Below are positions 47,782-58,260 of a DNA stretch of 64,000 nucleotides, one piece after another. The first letter of the stretch is position 1, and every line of letters begins with the position of its first letter. The position numbers and the translations under genes are program-made. The stretch comes from Linnemannia schmuckeri. Lineage: Eukaryota; Mortierellomycota; Mortierellomycetes; Mortierellales; Mortierellaceae. The notes below the pieces were generated by a model. It was not told the DNA's origin, searched no databases, and worked only from the letters and a program-made list of their open reading frames with translations. The stretch spans positions 1,860,001 through 1,924,000 of the forward strand of contig JANATG010000005.1 of NCBI GenBank assembly GCA_029449235.1, read 5' to 3'.

Positions 47782-48307
47782 AAATGCATGCCAGAGGTGT
47801 TGCAGCTTCCCTTTCCTCTTTTCATTTTTTTTTTTTTTACTTCTCTCTGTATTCTTTAGCCTCATCTCATACATTCCATCTCTGAACGTACAAAAAAAGC
47901 TTCATTTTCATGGCGCATTTCCTTCTTGAATTGCCGAAATGGAAGCAACGAGGCACTTCTTTTCTTGGATATTTTATTCAAAGGGGGACCAGGAGTAGCC
48001 TAGCAAGTTGGAGGAAGGGGGTGCATTCGGAGCAATACGCACGCACAAGCAGAACTAACTGGCTCAGAAGGAAGAAAGTAGGATTTCTTTGGAACCAAAA
48101 GGGATAAAGGACATGTACAACTGGGATGGGAACTGCATATACAGAGAACAACAACCACAAAAACAAGTCCTTTACTTTTTTTTTTCCTTTTCTTTTCTTA
48201 GCTTGCGAAGATGAAGGAGGGATAGAGTACAAGATGGTTTTTTGCATTGCACTAACTTTGAAATGGTAGTTGCATACCTCCCTCTCTTCCAGAAAAATGC
48301 ATTATCG

Positions 48308-48339
<32 letters not shown>
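48308..48339 (+). repeat. A32 homopolymer
   Basis: Thirty-two consecutive A residues following ATTATCG, 530 bp right of the 33-A run. No retrotransposon body was recognised to its left. Confidence 0.9.
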
Positions 48340-48344
<5 letters not shown>

Positions 48345-49252
48345 GTACGTAAAATACAAAAAGACACAGTAAAATATTAACCAAAAAAAATGCACAAAAG
48401 ACGAAATGGGCAATTGTTGTGGCTCCAATCCAGCCACCCATAATAATTCAAAAGGCAGTAGCAACAACAGCAGCAGCGACCCTTGAAATCCATAATCGAG
48501 AAATCCTACTGTGAAAATAGGCATTTTTCGAGCCTTTATTTTCGTTGATAACGAATTGAAAGGGAGCGAGCTGTTTGCTAGCCAGAAGAGAGAAAAATGA
48601 GATGAAGAAGAGAGAGAAAGAGGGAGTAGAAAAAAGGAGAGATGCTCCACTTCTCTCTGTGTATTTCTTCATAGGGTTACGACGCTTTTTCTTCCACTTT
48701 TCACTTCGCGGGGCTTAACTACCAAATGCGCGTATTTTTAAGTTATGTCTTTTGATTATGACGGACACACGCCTTTTTTTTTGCATGAAAGCGAAGGAAG
48801 CAGGCTTTTTTTTTATGATAAAAAATAACGAGAGTGTGGCAGCATCGTATTATCATCGTTTTGAGGCGTTAGTCTGGCTTAGCAAAGTTAACAATCGTGG
48901 ATGCATTTCGGCTGGTAGACAGTATAGTTTTTTATCGGTCTCAGTTGGTGATCACACCTCATACAGATCATGGCTCTTGCGCTTTGCTTGCTTCGCCTTC
49001 TATACAGAACAAGAGAGTTGTGTGTCTAAACAGGTGGGCACTTGGAAGGTACTCGCTGCTCGACAACGTGTTGAGTCCGATAAGATGGTTGTTATGATAG
49101 AACAGTTAGGTACGATCTCAATTTTTTTAATAATGCAAGCCAAGCATACATTGCAGAGAACACCACAAAGGAGGATAGAGAGGAGCATCAAGAAGCAGTG
49201 TGAGCAGAGCTCAGTTTTTTTTATTAATGCGGTGGCACAAAAAGGGTATCAT

Positions 49253-50812
49253 TCAAGACACCTCTGGGTGCCTATCCGACTTGTAAGGATGCGAATGCTG
49301 TTGGAGGTGGCTGGTGCTGCACCATCCGTTGGACTCTGGTAAAGACTGTTCCTCTATGCCGCCAGCAGCATGACCTGCCTTGTCCCACGGACTTAGGCTA
49401 GGAGAATGCATCGGTGAGCGGGGATGATGTGAGAATCCAGAGGGGGAGGAGGACAGTGTAGAAGAAGCTGGTCCATAAGGCGAAGTGGGACCGCTTGGAG
49501 AATATGGGATGGATCCTGAGGGGGAGAAGGAGCCGAATGAGGATGAGGTAGAAGACCATGGCCCTGACGTGGATGAATATCCTGAGTAGGCTGAAGTGGG
49601 CGATGGCAATGGATGGCCATGATATGAGGGCGAGGAAGGCGATCCGAGATGGCTGCTAGTGCTGTTCGAGCGCCCATGATTGAAAGGAGGAGGCAATAGC
49701 TGAAGGCGTGGCAGTGTTTGCCGGTTCATACGCTTTGCATGCGATCCTGAAGAAGGGTCATTTTGATCTTGGTCCAATGGTGCGAAAGAACCATCCAATG
49801 GTTCTACGATTTTGGGAATAGTGGGGAGCGTTACTGCCATTTCGCTGAGGGATGGTAGTGAAGGTGATGGTGCTCGTGAAGAATCAGTGGTGTTTATGGT
49901 AACATAGGACTTTGAGTTAGGTGGCTGTAGCGGTGTAAAGTAATGATGAGGTTCGGGATGATGCTGGTATGAGGGATCAAAACGAGGACTGGACTCAGTT
50001 GATTGGGGCGATGGATGAGACCGAGAGTCATATGATGTGTAGGATGAAGAAGCGGGGCCGATGTCAGAGACATGGCTATCATTGGCTCCAAAATGGATTG
50101 TAGGTGGTGCAGGAGTGGTAATGATGGTCGGCGGGGAGAGTGTAGAGCCATTTTGGAGTGCCTGAAGCTGCTGGTTCAGGTTCTCGTTGTGACGAGTCAA
50201 GGTTTGAATATGGCTAACAACGTTGCGGAGGATGTTCACTCTATGGCCCTTTGAGAGTGAATCGTCCTCCTCCTTTGGTAGTAGACCGGTGAGTTCATCG
50301 ATGAGCTGATAATTGTAACGTTATCGTGATTGAAGCAGGAGCAAGAGAGACATAATAGACAAAGATACAAAAAGGGTAAGCAAAGGCAGATACATTTAAT
50401 TGGAAATAAGCAATACCATGAAAGTTCCTTGATTGTCGATTGTCAATAGGGATGGCTTTCATACCTGGTTGATGCAGTCTCTTCGTCGACGCTCAACTCT
50501 GTTGTGAGTCTCTCGCCTCCGAGTAATCTTATCGAGGGCCGTCTTCGAGTCAAGAGGCTTTTTGTTGAGGATGTTGACCCCACCAACGTCGTAACCCTTG
50601 CAAGTCTTGAATTCCTCAGGGGTGTACTTTCTCAAGACATCGTCGAGCTCGAATGTCATGCGCACCCCTCGAGAATTGGGCTTGCTGTGGGCTGTTGAGG
50701 AAGAGGCTGGTGTTGATGATTTGGTGTAGGGCTTTCGTTGTTTTGGGGGAATGGTCGTTTGGGCTGTCATTTCATGGCGGGATGTTGTGGAGGAAGGAGC
50801 ATCGATATCCAT
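49253..50812 (-). CDS. bHLH transcription factor, USF/CBF1-like
   Basis: Two exons (50812-50465, 50305-49253) encode 466 residues. The basic region RRRETHNRVERRRRDCIN (about 98-115) has the His-Glu-Arg arrangement of class B bHLH proteins that read CACGTG-type E-boxes. Helix 1 is interrupted by the intron at INQ|LIDELTGLLP; loop and helix 2 follow (KGHRVNILRNVVSHIQTLTRHNENL), running into a short leucine-zipper-like coiled coil. The remaining about 290 residues are S/P/Y/H-rich and disordered, as in activation domains. Expected nuclear dimer; target genes unknown. It is divergently arranged with the EEP nuclease across 877 bp. Assignment to bHLH is secure, subfamily only likely. Confidence 0.9.
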
Positions 50813-51689
50813 TGCTGTGTGATATGAGGGAATTATGAATTTGTGTTAAATAGCGGCCTGTGTGTGCGAATGAGTGCGTACGAAGGGAATTGGAGTAGGA
50901 GAGGAGGGATGAAGGATTAATGAAGGGGGTGAGGGTAGATCGAGGAGTATGAGATTGAGATTGGTATGATGGCGGATGTAATGACGGGGAAAGGAGAGTG
51001 GGATAGAGAGAAGGAGAAGAAGAAGAGTGGAGGTGAGGAAGAACAAAAGGGGAATGAGGAAGGAGAGTGAGAAGTGAGAGAAGAAAAGAAAAGAAACGAA
51101 GAAGTAGAAGAAGAAGAGCAAGAAGAAGAAGAAGAGAGAAAAAGGAAGAGTACAAATAAGCGAGAGAAGGTTTGTGTTGACATTAACATGTAAATGGTTT
51201 ACCCGGGAGGTTGGAAAGGTGGAGATGGTAAGAAAAATCATAAAAAATCATAAAAAATCATAAAAAATCATAAAAAATCATAAAAAATCATAAAAATGTC
51301 CGCAGAGAAGGTACTATACAGAGCCAGATGTCAATGCTCTCCATTTCAGGCTAGAATGGACAGCAGGCCGGGTCAACAGTCGGGCGTTGTCCGCTTTTGT
51401 GAAAACTGTCCGCGTGGAGGCATCCAAAAGGGGGTTACAAGACACCTGTTAACACATAGTAGCTCACAGCCAGTCCTGCCAGGTTGCTGCTCTCAAAGAG
51501 AACCTCTAGAATTCCTCGCGGACTTTTGATTCCCCCCCTATGTCTGAATTGATTACAGATCATCTTCAGCCTCTGATATTTTTTTCCATGGAGCACTCTC
51601 CCAGCCACCTGACAATTTTTTTTTCCGCCTCTGCTCTATCCCGTTTTCACGTCGCACACGGCCACAACACAACACAAACAACATAGCCC
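50813..51689. promoter_or_regulatory. Divergent promoter: bHLH factor / EEP nuclease
   Basis: 877 bp between start codons. On the minus strand 50880-51160 is a long pyrimidine-rich leader tract for the bHLH gene. A 10-bp tandem repeat at 51234-51296 sits in the middle. Confidence 0.5.
51234..51296 (+). repeat. 10-bp tandem repeat, about 6 copies
   Basis: The unit ATCATAAAAA is repeated almost perfectly about six times. It lies about 430 bp from the bHLH ATG and about 390 bp from the nuclease ATG, where it could act as a nucleosome-poor element. Confidence 0.92.
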
Positions 51690-54394
51690 ATGGGTAAAAA
51701 GAACAAAAGGCATCCTGCTCAGGATCAGCTTCAGCAGCATCCGCAACAAAAACGACATCATCCTCGAAGCAAACAACAACGCATGATGCTCAGTAGTCAC
51801 ATCGCCAACAACGATAACAACAATAATAACTATCATCAACCGCAAAAACAACAGCGGCAAAAGCAACATCACGCGCAGCAAGGAAGTATGCTAGTGCACT
51901 CCGTGGGAACTTTAAATGCGTCATCGCCCCATGCTGCTCTGAATACTCACCACTTGGAGCAGCGTTTTCTTTGCAATGACCCCTCCATAGGAGCCATTTT
52001 TTTTGTTGCTTCCTTTGTGACATTGCTCTCGCCATCGCCACTCACTTCTGTACTACCCTCCTTTATGACTATCTAGCAGACAACACTCTCGATTCTCGTC
52101 GATTATATGGAGAAAACGACTCAGCGCCATCAAATATCAGGACCTCTGAGAAGCACCCAATTGTGATATCGTCTGACGACGAAGGTGACAGCAAAGAAAA
52201 CCGTACTGACTTTGGCAACCCACACAAGCGACCCATGTGGCGGGCAATACAGCGCAAATGGTCCTCTTCTTCGCAGGATCGATATGGTACGTACTACTCC
52301 CTGCGATGTCGTGCCGTCGAAATATTCATGCCCAGCTTGATTTCTACGCTCCTCTTGTATTCTCTGAACTAACTAAATATTCTCTGAGTACCTTAGATAC
52401 CTTCACAGTCATGACGTACAATTTACTGTCGAACAGGCTGGCCCTGCAGAACCCGCATCTCTACAATAGATGCGCCAAAAGCGACATTAAGTGGGAGAAT
52501 CGAAGCAAATTGTTGATGCAGGAACTCCGCTGTATGTACAGTACTACACCCTGATGAACGACTTTGCTGATACGACAAGAATGTATCTTAACACGAGTCG
52601 TGCTGACTGATCCTTTGCTTTCGACTTCAATTCTGTCTTCATTTAGCTCAAATGCTTGACATCTATTGCCTTCAGGAGATTGACAGAGAACATTATGTCG
52701 GTTTCTTCCAGCCTACCTTTCGGGAATGGGGCTACAGTGGGGTCTTCAAGAAGAGAAACGGTGATAAGCCAGACGGATGCGCCATTTTCTTTCGGAACAA
52801 GACGTAAGTCATATTCCTCGAAGTCATGAATTTTTTTTTTTTTCAGAACACGACAATTTATTTTCACTCTCTGATTCACTTTTGTCACAGCGTCAAGGCC
52901 GTTCAGCTGCTTGGAGTCAACTTTGACGAGAACGCATTTACAAGGAAGGAAAATATTGGAATCGTCGGGATATTCGATATCATACATCGTAAGGAAACGA
53001 ACGCGCAGAAGCATGCAAATGAGTATTGTAGTTATCGTTCAAGGCCACAGACGGTGTATTTCGTGAGCTCATATCTAATCTTATCATCTTCAAACTCTCT
53101 GGACTCGCGATAGGGGAACGAACTAGGAAAGTCTGTTTAGCCACGAGTCATATCATCTTCCATCCAACGTACGGCATGACGAAGATTGCTCAACTTCGAA
53201 TGCTTTTGGACAGCGCCAGAGAAATGATCGAGGAGCAAAACGCTGATATCCCCATTAGTAATTATTTCTAGGCGACCTAGATTGTTCACTTTTGACCTTC
53301 GCCAAGTGTCCTGCCTTGACCTCATATCTCACGTATGCGGAACTAATTGTCATTTACTTGTACTTTTGAATAGTCTTATGTGGCGATTTCAATGCTCTCC
53401 CTTACAGCACCGTGATGCGGTATCTGACCGATGGTATGTTCCTAAGCTGTTGCAGTTCCAAAGACAAAAGTCGTCCTTCGCGAATGGTTGTTAAACACTA
53501 CCTATCAACCGACTTTGACTCGCTATAGAGAGTATTGATGTTTCAGCGTTGCCAGAGTGGCGCCTGTCAGGCCAACAACAAGCGCATGCTTCTTCCAAGT
53601 TCACGCCTCCCTATGAGAACAAGCTCACTGCATTCCACAGGGCATTCCCCGACAAAGGCCACGGTTTCTCGCCAACTTCGAAAGCTGTTAGTTCTGCACT
53701 ACCCACCAGGAGCAATACAGACGGAGCGGCCGCAACAGATTCAGCTAACATAACAAAGTCCACAACAACGGCTCAGATTCAACCATCCACGCTAGCGTGG
53801 AGTGCTTCAAGTTTGCGGTCACTTATTAGAAGGTCAAAGAGTGAGTGGAACGAATCAACAAAGTCTACCACCACTACTACTACTACCACGACCGCCGTCG
53901 GTTCATCCACCAGCACAAATTCAGCCGACACCAAATCAGCAAACACGCACATCATTTTCAATAGTGATGGTAGCAGCAGCAAGGTCACCGCCACATCAAT
54001 CACTCACACCTCTAGACCAGCCGCCGTGATATGTCAACCATTCGCTCTGAAATCAGCCTACCCCTTCTTTGCGCCAGAAGAGGCCGCTCGAAAGCTTGGG
54101 AGCAACCGTACAGTCAAGGGCGGACCGTGGACAACATTCCACTCGGGCGGCCAGATTGTCTGCGACTACATATTTTATGGACAGCTCCGAGTTCCCGTAA
54201 CACCTACTGTGACAAATCCATCGTTTTCTACTTCAGGCTCCACGTCCACTGCCGCTGTTCCACAGAAGCTACAGGTCGATGGGATCTTGGAGTTGCCTTG
54301 TGCCGATTTGCGTCGGAAGCGTATTCAGAGTCTGCCTTGCTCAGAGCTTGGGTCAGACCATCTCTCCCTGGTTGCTAGGTTCAAGTTCGTCTGA
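51690..54394 (+). CDS. CCR4/nocturin-type EEP nuclease
   Basis: Eight exons (51690-51885, 52080-52286, 52397-52531, 52647-52803, 52891-52988, 53114-53257, 53374-53433, 53529-54394) give 620 residues. The N-terminal about 130 residues are Q/N/H/K-rich. The endonuclease/exonuclease/phosphatase domain then shows its ordered catalytic motifs: VMTYNLLSN, CLQEID (metal-binding Glu), CLATSHIIFHPTYG (His), ILCGDFNALPYS (Asp/Asn) and SDHLSLVARF near the C-terminus (Asp-His). This pattern fits the Ngl2/Angel/nocturin branch, which trims RNA 3' ends or poly(A). A Ser/Thr/Ala-rich insertion of about 100 residues (about 387-493, with a run of Thr) lies within the fold between CGDFN and SDH. The exon 1-2 junction lies in low complexity and is the least certain. 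Confidence 0.88.
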
Positions 54395-54861
54395 TCCGTC
54401 ATCCTTGCTCTTTTCCATGTTGAACAGTGAATAAAAGCGAGATGACCTTCCCAAGACTTATGGCGGATCTTTATGATCACAACAATAAAGGCGAGTAAAT
54501 AACTAGTACATGCATGAGGGGAAAACTAGGGTATGATATTGAGAGAAAAGAAGAAAAATTGATATTGAAAAAAACCGAATCGAACTAAATTGTTTAATGA
54601 GGCTGACACGAAAGGAGAGTGTGTGTAGGAAAACGAGATAAAACGCAAAGGAGTCGACAAAGCGAACGTGCTCCTGAAAAAAGTCGCAAGAAAAAAAAAG
54701 TGTGCTCCGGCGGCCAAAAAGGATCGTCCTGGAGTTTTTGTGTCCAGAACGCCTCTCTCAGATTCCTTCCGTTCAAGTTGATGAGTTTCCCTCCGTTTGG
54801 TCCCCGTTTTCCGCTTTCCTCCCCTTCCGTGTTGGTTGTGTTCATCCTGCAAAAAACATAT
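54395..54861. other. Convergent 3' region between nuclease and eS30
   Basis: 467 bp with both 3' UTRs; an AATAAA lies at 54431-54436, downstream of the nuclease stop. No further gene recognised. Confidence 0.4.
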
Positions 54862-55938
54862 TTAACCCTTGGTGGACTCGGGGTTGACGTTCATCTGTTT
54901 GATATACAACAAAAAAAAATAGCGCGTTAGAAAGTGTCATTAAACTGTCTCCTAAATGAATTACCAGTTCTCTGATAACAACACTGCAAACAAAGTGCTG
55001 CTTGGGAGGTCAACTTACGCGACGCTTGCCACCAGGAGCGTTGGTGACGTTGACGAATCTGCGCTTGTAGGTATCACGCTTCTTGGCGCGACCAGTGAGC
55101 TTCTTCTTCTTCTCCTGCTTGGCAACCTTGGGGGTTTGCGACTTGACCTTACCGGCACGAGCCAAAGAACCGTGGACTTTACCCTATTGTTCCGTAATCA
55201 ATGATAATTTCCGTGGCTGTTAGAGAAATGTTTTGCTGCATCTTTTGGCTGGTTGGTATGTGTTTGGTTGAAGACGGTGGATGGAGAACTGCTGACGAAA
55301 AGGCTCCAGAACTGCGTCGTATTTTGTTGAGATTATTGAAAACATTCCTGTATCAGGTGGTTAGGAAAAGTCCTGTGCCGCAGTCGGTGTGAGTAAGAGT
55401 TCCCTCTTAGCTGATATTTTTTTCCTTTTCCTGTCAAACTTGCTGATGATACTCAAGTTTCGAGTTGTCGTAAAGAGATGACAGGGTCCTTGGCATCTGG
55501 CAGCCTCGCCAGGAAGGTTGCTGAATCAGCGTTTCTGCATGCAAAAACGTATTAGCTGGTTTCTCCCTGGCTTTTGCCGAAGAATAGAGTGGTTTGTCGC
55601 TGGGCAAGCTACCCCTGGGCCTATCGCTGTTGACTCTTCCCTCTGCGGGCACTTCTGTCGTAATGGCTGTCCTCCTGGTTGCGGCATCGTATGAAAGTCG
55701 CTACAGTGCCTGCCACCAAGTCGACCCCACTTGTGCAAGAGATGTCTATGATACCATCACTGCCAGTGATGTTGGGTTCCGGGGACTTTAGAGTGTTGGA
55801 CGATAATTTCCGCATTATTCCCGCAAGTCGATAGTTCGCTTCCATGCTGGTTCCGGCACCGGTATCGATGGATAGACTGATCGATGGGTTTACAGCAATC
55901 CATCGTTATATATTTTGGCCGTAGGGTCGTAGTACCAT
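54862..55938 (-). CDS. RPS30: 40S ribosomal protein eS30
   Basis: Small-subunit ribosomal protein, 66 residues. Exon 55183-55019 encodes GKVHGSLARAGKVKSQTPKV through RRFVNVTNAPGGKRR, and exon 54894-54862 encodes MNVNPESTKG and the stop; together they match eS30 from end to end. No ubiquitin-like (FUBI) part, which animals fuse to eS30, is seen. Exon 2 begins in phase 0 directly with Gly2, and an in-frame TAG precedes it, so the initiator must sit on a separate upstream exon. The best candidate is an ATG-only exon at 55938-55936 (ATG|GTACTA) behind a pyrimidine-rich leader (TTCCTTTCTCTCACAC). That implies a first intron of about 750 nt, holding the candidate ncRNA. The two main exons are certain; the first exon is tentative. 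Confidence 0.9.
55543..55900 (-). ncRNA. Candidate RNase MRP-type RNA (RNase P/MRP family)
   Basis: Read on the minus strand. AAAGTCCCCGG (55789-55779) equals the CR-I core of human RNase MRP RNA as I recall it. A perfect 7-bp hairpin CATCACT-GGC-AGTGATG follows, then ATAGACAT (55750-55743), matching the human order of CR-I, P8-like hairpin and AGACAU at similar spacing (41 versus about 44 nt). GGGGTAGCTT (55615-55606), near the 3' end, can pair with AAGTCCCC as a P4 helix with a 2-nt bulge. TATATAA (55912-55906) lies upstream and a T5 run (55547-55543) downstream, as in an RNA polymerase III gene. ATTGCTGT near the 5' end could pair with ACCAGCTAAT at the 3' end (P1). Found by eye only; RNase P RNA or chance are alternatives. 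Confidence 0.45.
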
Positions 55939-56190
55939 TTTTGATAATTTGTGTGAGAGAAAGGAACCTCTCAGTCCCGGGACTGGAATCTCCTCTTTCA
56001 ACTCCCTTTTTCCTCTCTTCCTTGCTGCACGTGACTTGAACTTTGCAGTCCATAGTTGAAAGTTTGGCAGGGTCCATGCCGTTTCCTTATGTCGTTTCTT
56101 ATGTCGTTTCTTATGCCATTTCTTACGCCTTTGTTTCGTCATTCACACTTTTCTTCTTTGAACTTTCTCACGCAACGAACGACACATACA
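55939..56190. promoter_or_regulatory. Compact divergent promoter: eS30 / DJ-1-like gene
   Basis: 252 bp between the proposed eS30 ATG and the DJ-1-like ATG. It has a minus-strand pyrimidine-rich leader for eS30, a CACGTG E-box at 56028-56033, and a 12-bp repeat on the DJ-1 side (56088-56135). Confidence 0.5.
56088..56135 (+). repeat. 12-bp tandem repeat, about 4 copies
   Basis: The unit is approximately TTATGTCGTTTC, with the last copies diverged (TTATGCCATTTC, TTACGCC). It is T-rich and lies 55-100 bp upstream of the DJ-1-like ATG, within its likely leader. Confidence 0.8.
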
Positions 56191-56954
56191 ATGACAGGAG
56201 CAAACAAAACACGAGCATTGGTGCTTATTGCTGACGGCACCGAGGAAATGGAGGCCGTCATCACCAGTACGTCCATCCCGTCCCTTTCCACGTTCATTCT
56301 CCTCGCGTCATCATTACTCTTTTTTTTTTGATAGTCAGCTCCTCTTAAATATTGACACGCTTCTTTTTTTTTTTTTTTTTTTTTTTTTTTTCTCAAATAG
56401 TCGACGTGCTGGTGAGAGGAGGGATCGAAGTGACGATCGCCAACACAAACCCGAGCGAATCCTCCGCAGAATCTATCAAATGCTCTCGAGGGGTGCGCAT
56501 CGTCCCTGACACCCATCTCTCAGCCCTCCCCCTCCCAACCCCCGCAGATCCCGACTCATCCTTCTATTACGACGTCCTTATGGTCCCCGGCGGTGGGCCT
56601 GGTGCGCAAACCATGGCCGCCTCAACACTGGTCCATCAATGGGTCCAAGCCCATTACGCCAAACCGGGCGTTCTTCTTGCAGCCGTTTGTGCGGGACCCA
56701 CGGTCTTGAAGGCTGCTGGTGTTGCTCGGGGTGCACAAGTGACCTCCCATCCGAGTGTTCGTGATCAGCTGAAGGATTATTTTGAGTATCGGGATGATGT
56801 CAAGGGGAGCGAGATTGTCGTCAAGGATGAGAAGGCGCAGTTGATGACGAGTCGTGGACCGGGATCGACTTTTGAACTAGCATTGAAGATTGTAGAGGAA
56901 CTCAAGGGAAAGGAGGTCATGGAATCTGTTCGTGCTCCCATGATGTTCCCTTAG
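56191..56954 (+). CDS. DJ-1/PARK7-like protein (DJ-1/PfpI superfamily)
   Basis: Two exons (56191-56266, 56401-56954) encode 209 residues, the usual size of DJ-1. Motifs: LVLIADGTEEMEAVIT (with the conserved Glu that hydrogen-bonds the cysteine), DVLVRGGIEVTIA, YDVLMVPGGGPGAQTM, the nucleophile elbow AAVCAGPTVL (Cys about 122), and LMTSRGPGSTFELALKIVEEL. These fit true DJ-1 better than the Hsp31 branch. Known members act in oxidative and glyoxal stress (glyoxalase or deglycase activity is debated). The intron (134 nt) contains a run of about 30 T before the acceptor. The gene shares a compact divergent promoter with eS30. Confidence 0.94.
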
Positions 56955-57219
56955 GTAAACATCTTGCAGTCGATTACCAGGCCATCGATTGCTCACAGCT
57001 TAGGAATATTTGCACAACTGACAAGCAAACAATAAACAACGTGTGAAGAAGATATTAGGTATTCTTTTGTTTTTTATTTAGCATAATTGAAAGGGTAAAA
57101 ACGAATGTTAGGTATCACGGAACAAAGAAAAGGGTGTTTGACAGGAAAACCAAATGGACGTCATGAACTAGCTCAGCTAGTAATAGTCCTTTGTTGGGGG
57201 GTTTTTTTTCGGTATTCAT
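56955..57219. other. Convergent 3' region between the DJ-1-like and Rho genes
   Basis: 265 bp with two 3' UTRs; AATAAA occurs at 57031-57036 downstream of the DJ-1-like stop. Nothing else seen. Confidence 0.35.
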
Positions 57220-58260
57220 TTACAAAATGGAGCAAGCCCGCTTGCGCATCTTGGAGATTCGAGACTGCATCGCTGCCTTGACGGCGGCATTGAAGACTTC
57301 GGGTAGGCCCTTACCCGTCTTGGCTGAGCACTCAAAGTATTTGCAGTGCAACGTCGCAGCCACTGCCGCACCCTATCGAGTAATGAACGTCAAATCAGAG
57401 ACAATCAGACGTTAGTGATCAGAATACGTGTCCAGGAGTTTCAGGAACGACCATGTCTCAGGGCACAGTTGATACGATGCCCACTCTTCTAAAATACCAA
57501 AAACCAATATACTTACTCTCTCGGTAGACACAAAACGCTCCTTATCCTCCGCCGTAAGGACCTCATCCCTCAGATCCGTCTTGAGGCCCACAACAATCTT
57601 GGGTGCGTCCGGCAAGAAATGCTCCAATTCCGGGTGCCATTTCTCGGTCAAGTTGTCCAAACTCGAGTATGTGTCGACCGCAAAACACATCAGGACTACA
57701 TCTGATTCTGGGTATGATAGAGGTCGGAGACGGTCATAATCTTCTTGTCCGGCTGTATCCCACAACGAGAGCTCGATCTGTTGCTTGCCGTAACTGACCA
57801 TCATTGTGTAGTTCTCAAACACTGTTGGCACATATTTCTGTTCATTGGTGAAGAATGTATAGGGAGGGGGAAAGAAGGAAAGGGGAGGGGTTAGTTTCAA
57901 GCCGTTTTAACCGTGGATATTTTTAACATGTGCGAGGGGGCTGTGTGATGTGGTACGTTGTGTGGTGTGGTTTGTACAAGGACATCTACGATTACTTTGC
58001 CACCAAACTAGACATGACGATCCTTTGGCAAAGTGCAGCAAAGGAAATGAAATGAGAATTCCACTTTTTGTTTCGTACCTTGGGGAACTCGTTCTTAGAG
58101 TGCACCATAAGCATACACGTCTTGCCGCAGGCACCATCACCAACAACGACAAGCTTTTTACGGATTTCTGGCTAGTAGTGTGCGATATGGGCAAACGAAA
58201 ATAAAAAAGGATGATCAGTCATGGAGCCCGAAATATACTTATACCGTCTGAACTAAACAT
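57220..58260 (-). CDS. Rho-family small GTPase
   Basis: Four exons (58260-58245, 58167-58079, 57837-57517, 57372-57220) give 192 residues. All GTPase motifs are present: P-loop GDGACGKT (15-22), effector TVFENY, switch II DTAGQEDYDRLRPLSYP, the Rho-type base motif VVGLKTDLR (usually TKxDLR or CKxDLR) and CSAKTGKGLPEVF. The C-terminus has a basic stretch (KMRKR) and the prenylation box CSIL, predicting geranylgeranylation and plasma-membrane attachment. The short first exon (MFSSD) and acceptor GCCAG|AA were chosen because they give MFSSDEIRKKLVVVG, the normal start of Rho proteins. Likely regulates actin and wall synthesis; the residues after the P-loop (MVHSKNEFPKKYVP) differ from fungal Rho1, so a Rho2/Rho3-like or lineage-specific paralogue is possible. 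Confidence 0.95.

Larger units (their letters stand above)
46505..49252. other. Long gene-free stretch (2.7 kb)
   Basis: Contains the GPI gene promoter (left) and the bHLH 3' region (right). Two very long A runs occur (47746-47778 and 48308-48339) with T-rich DNA around them. A frame at 48752-49342 (196 codons) is open but unlike anything known and overlaps the bHLH 3' end. No supported gene. Confidence 0.5.

Noticed and set aside
48752..49342. 196-codon open frame on the plus strand
   Set aside because: No recognisable domain or plausible leader, and it overlaps the 3' end of the bHLH coding region on the opposite strand.
55440..55525. Possible C/D box snoRNA on the plus strand (TGATGAT ... 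CTGA)
   Set aside because: Box C- and D-like words occur but no terminal stem flanks them, and the strand is opposite to the eS30 intron.
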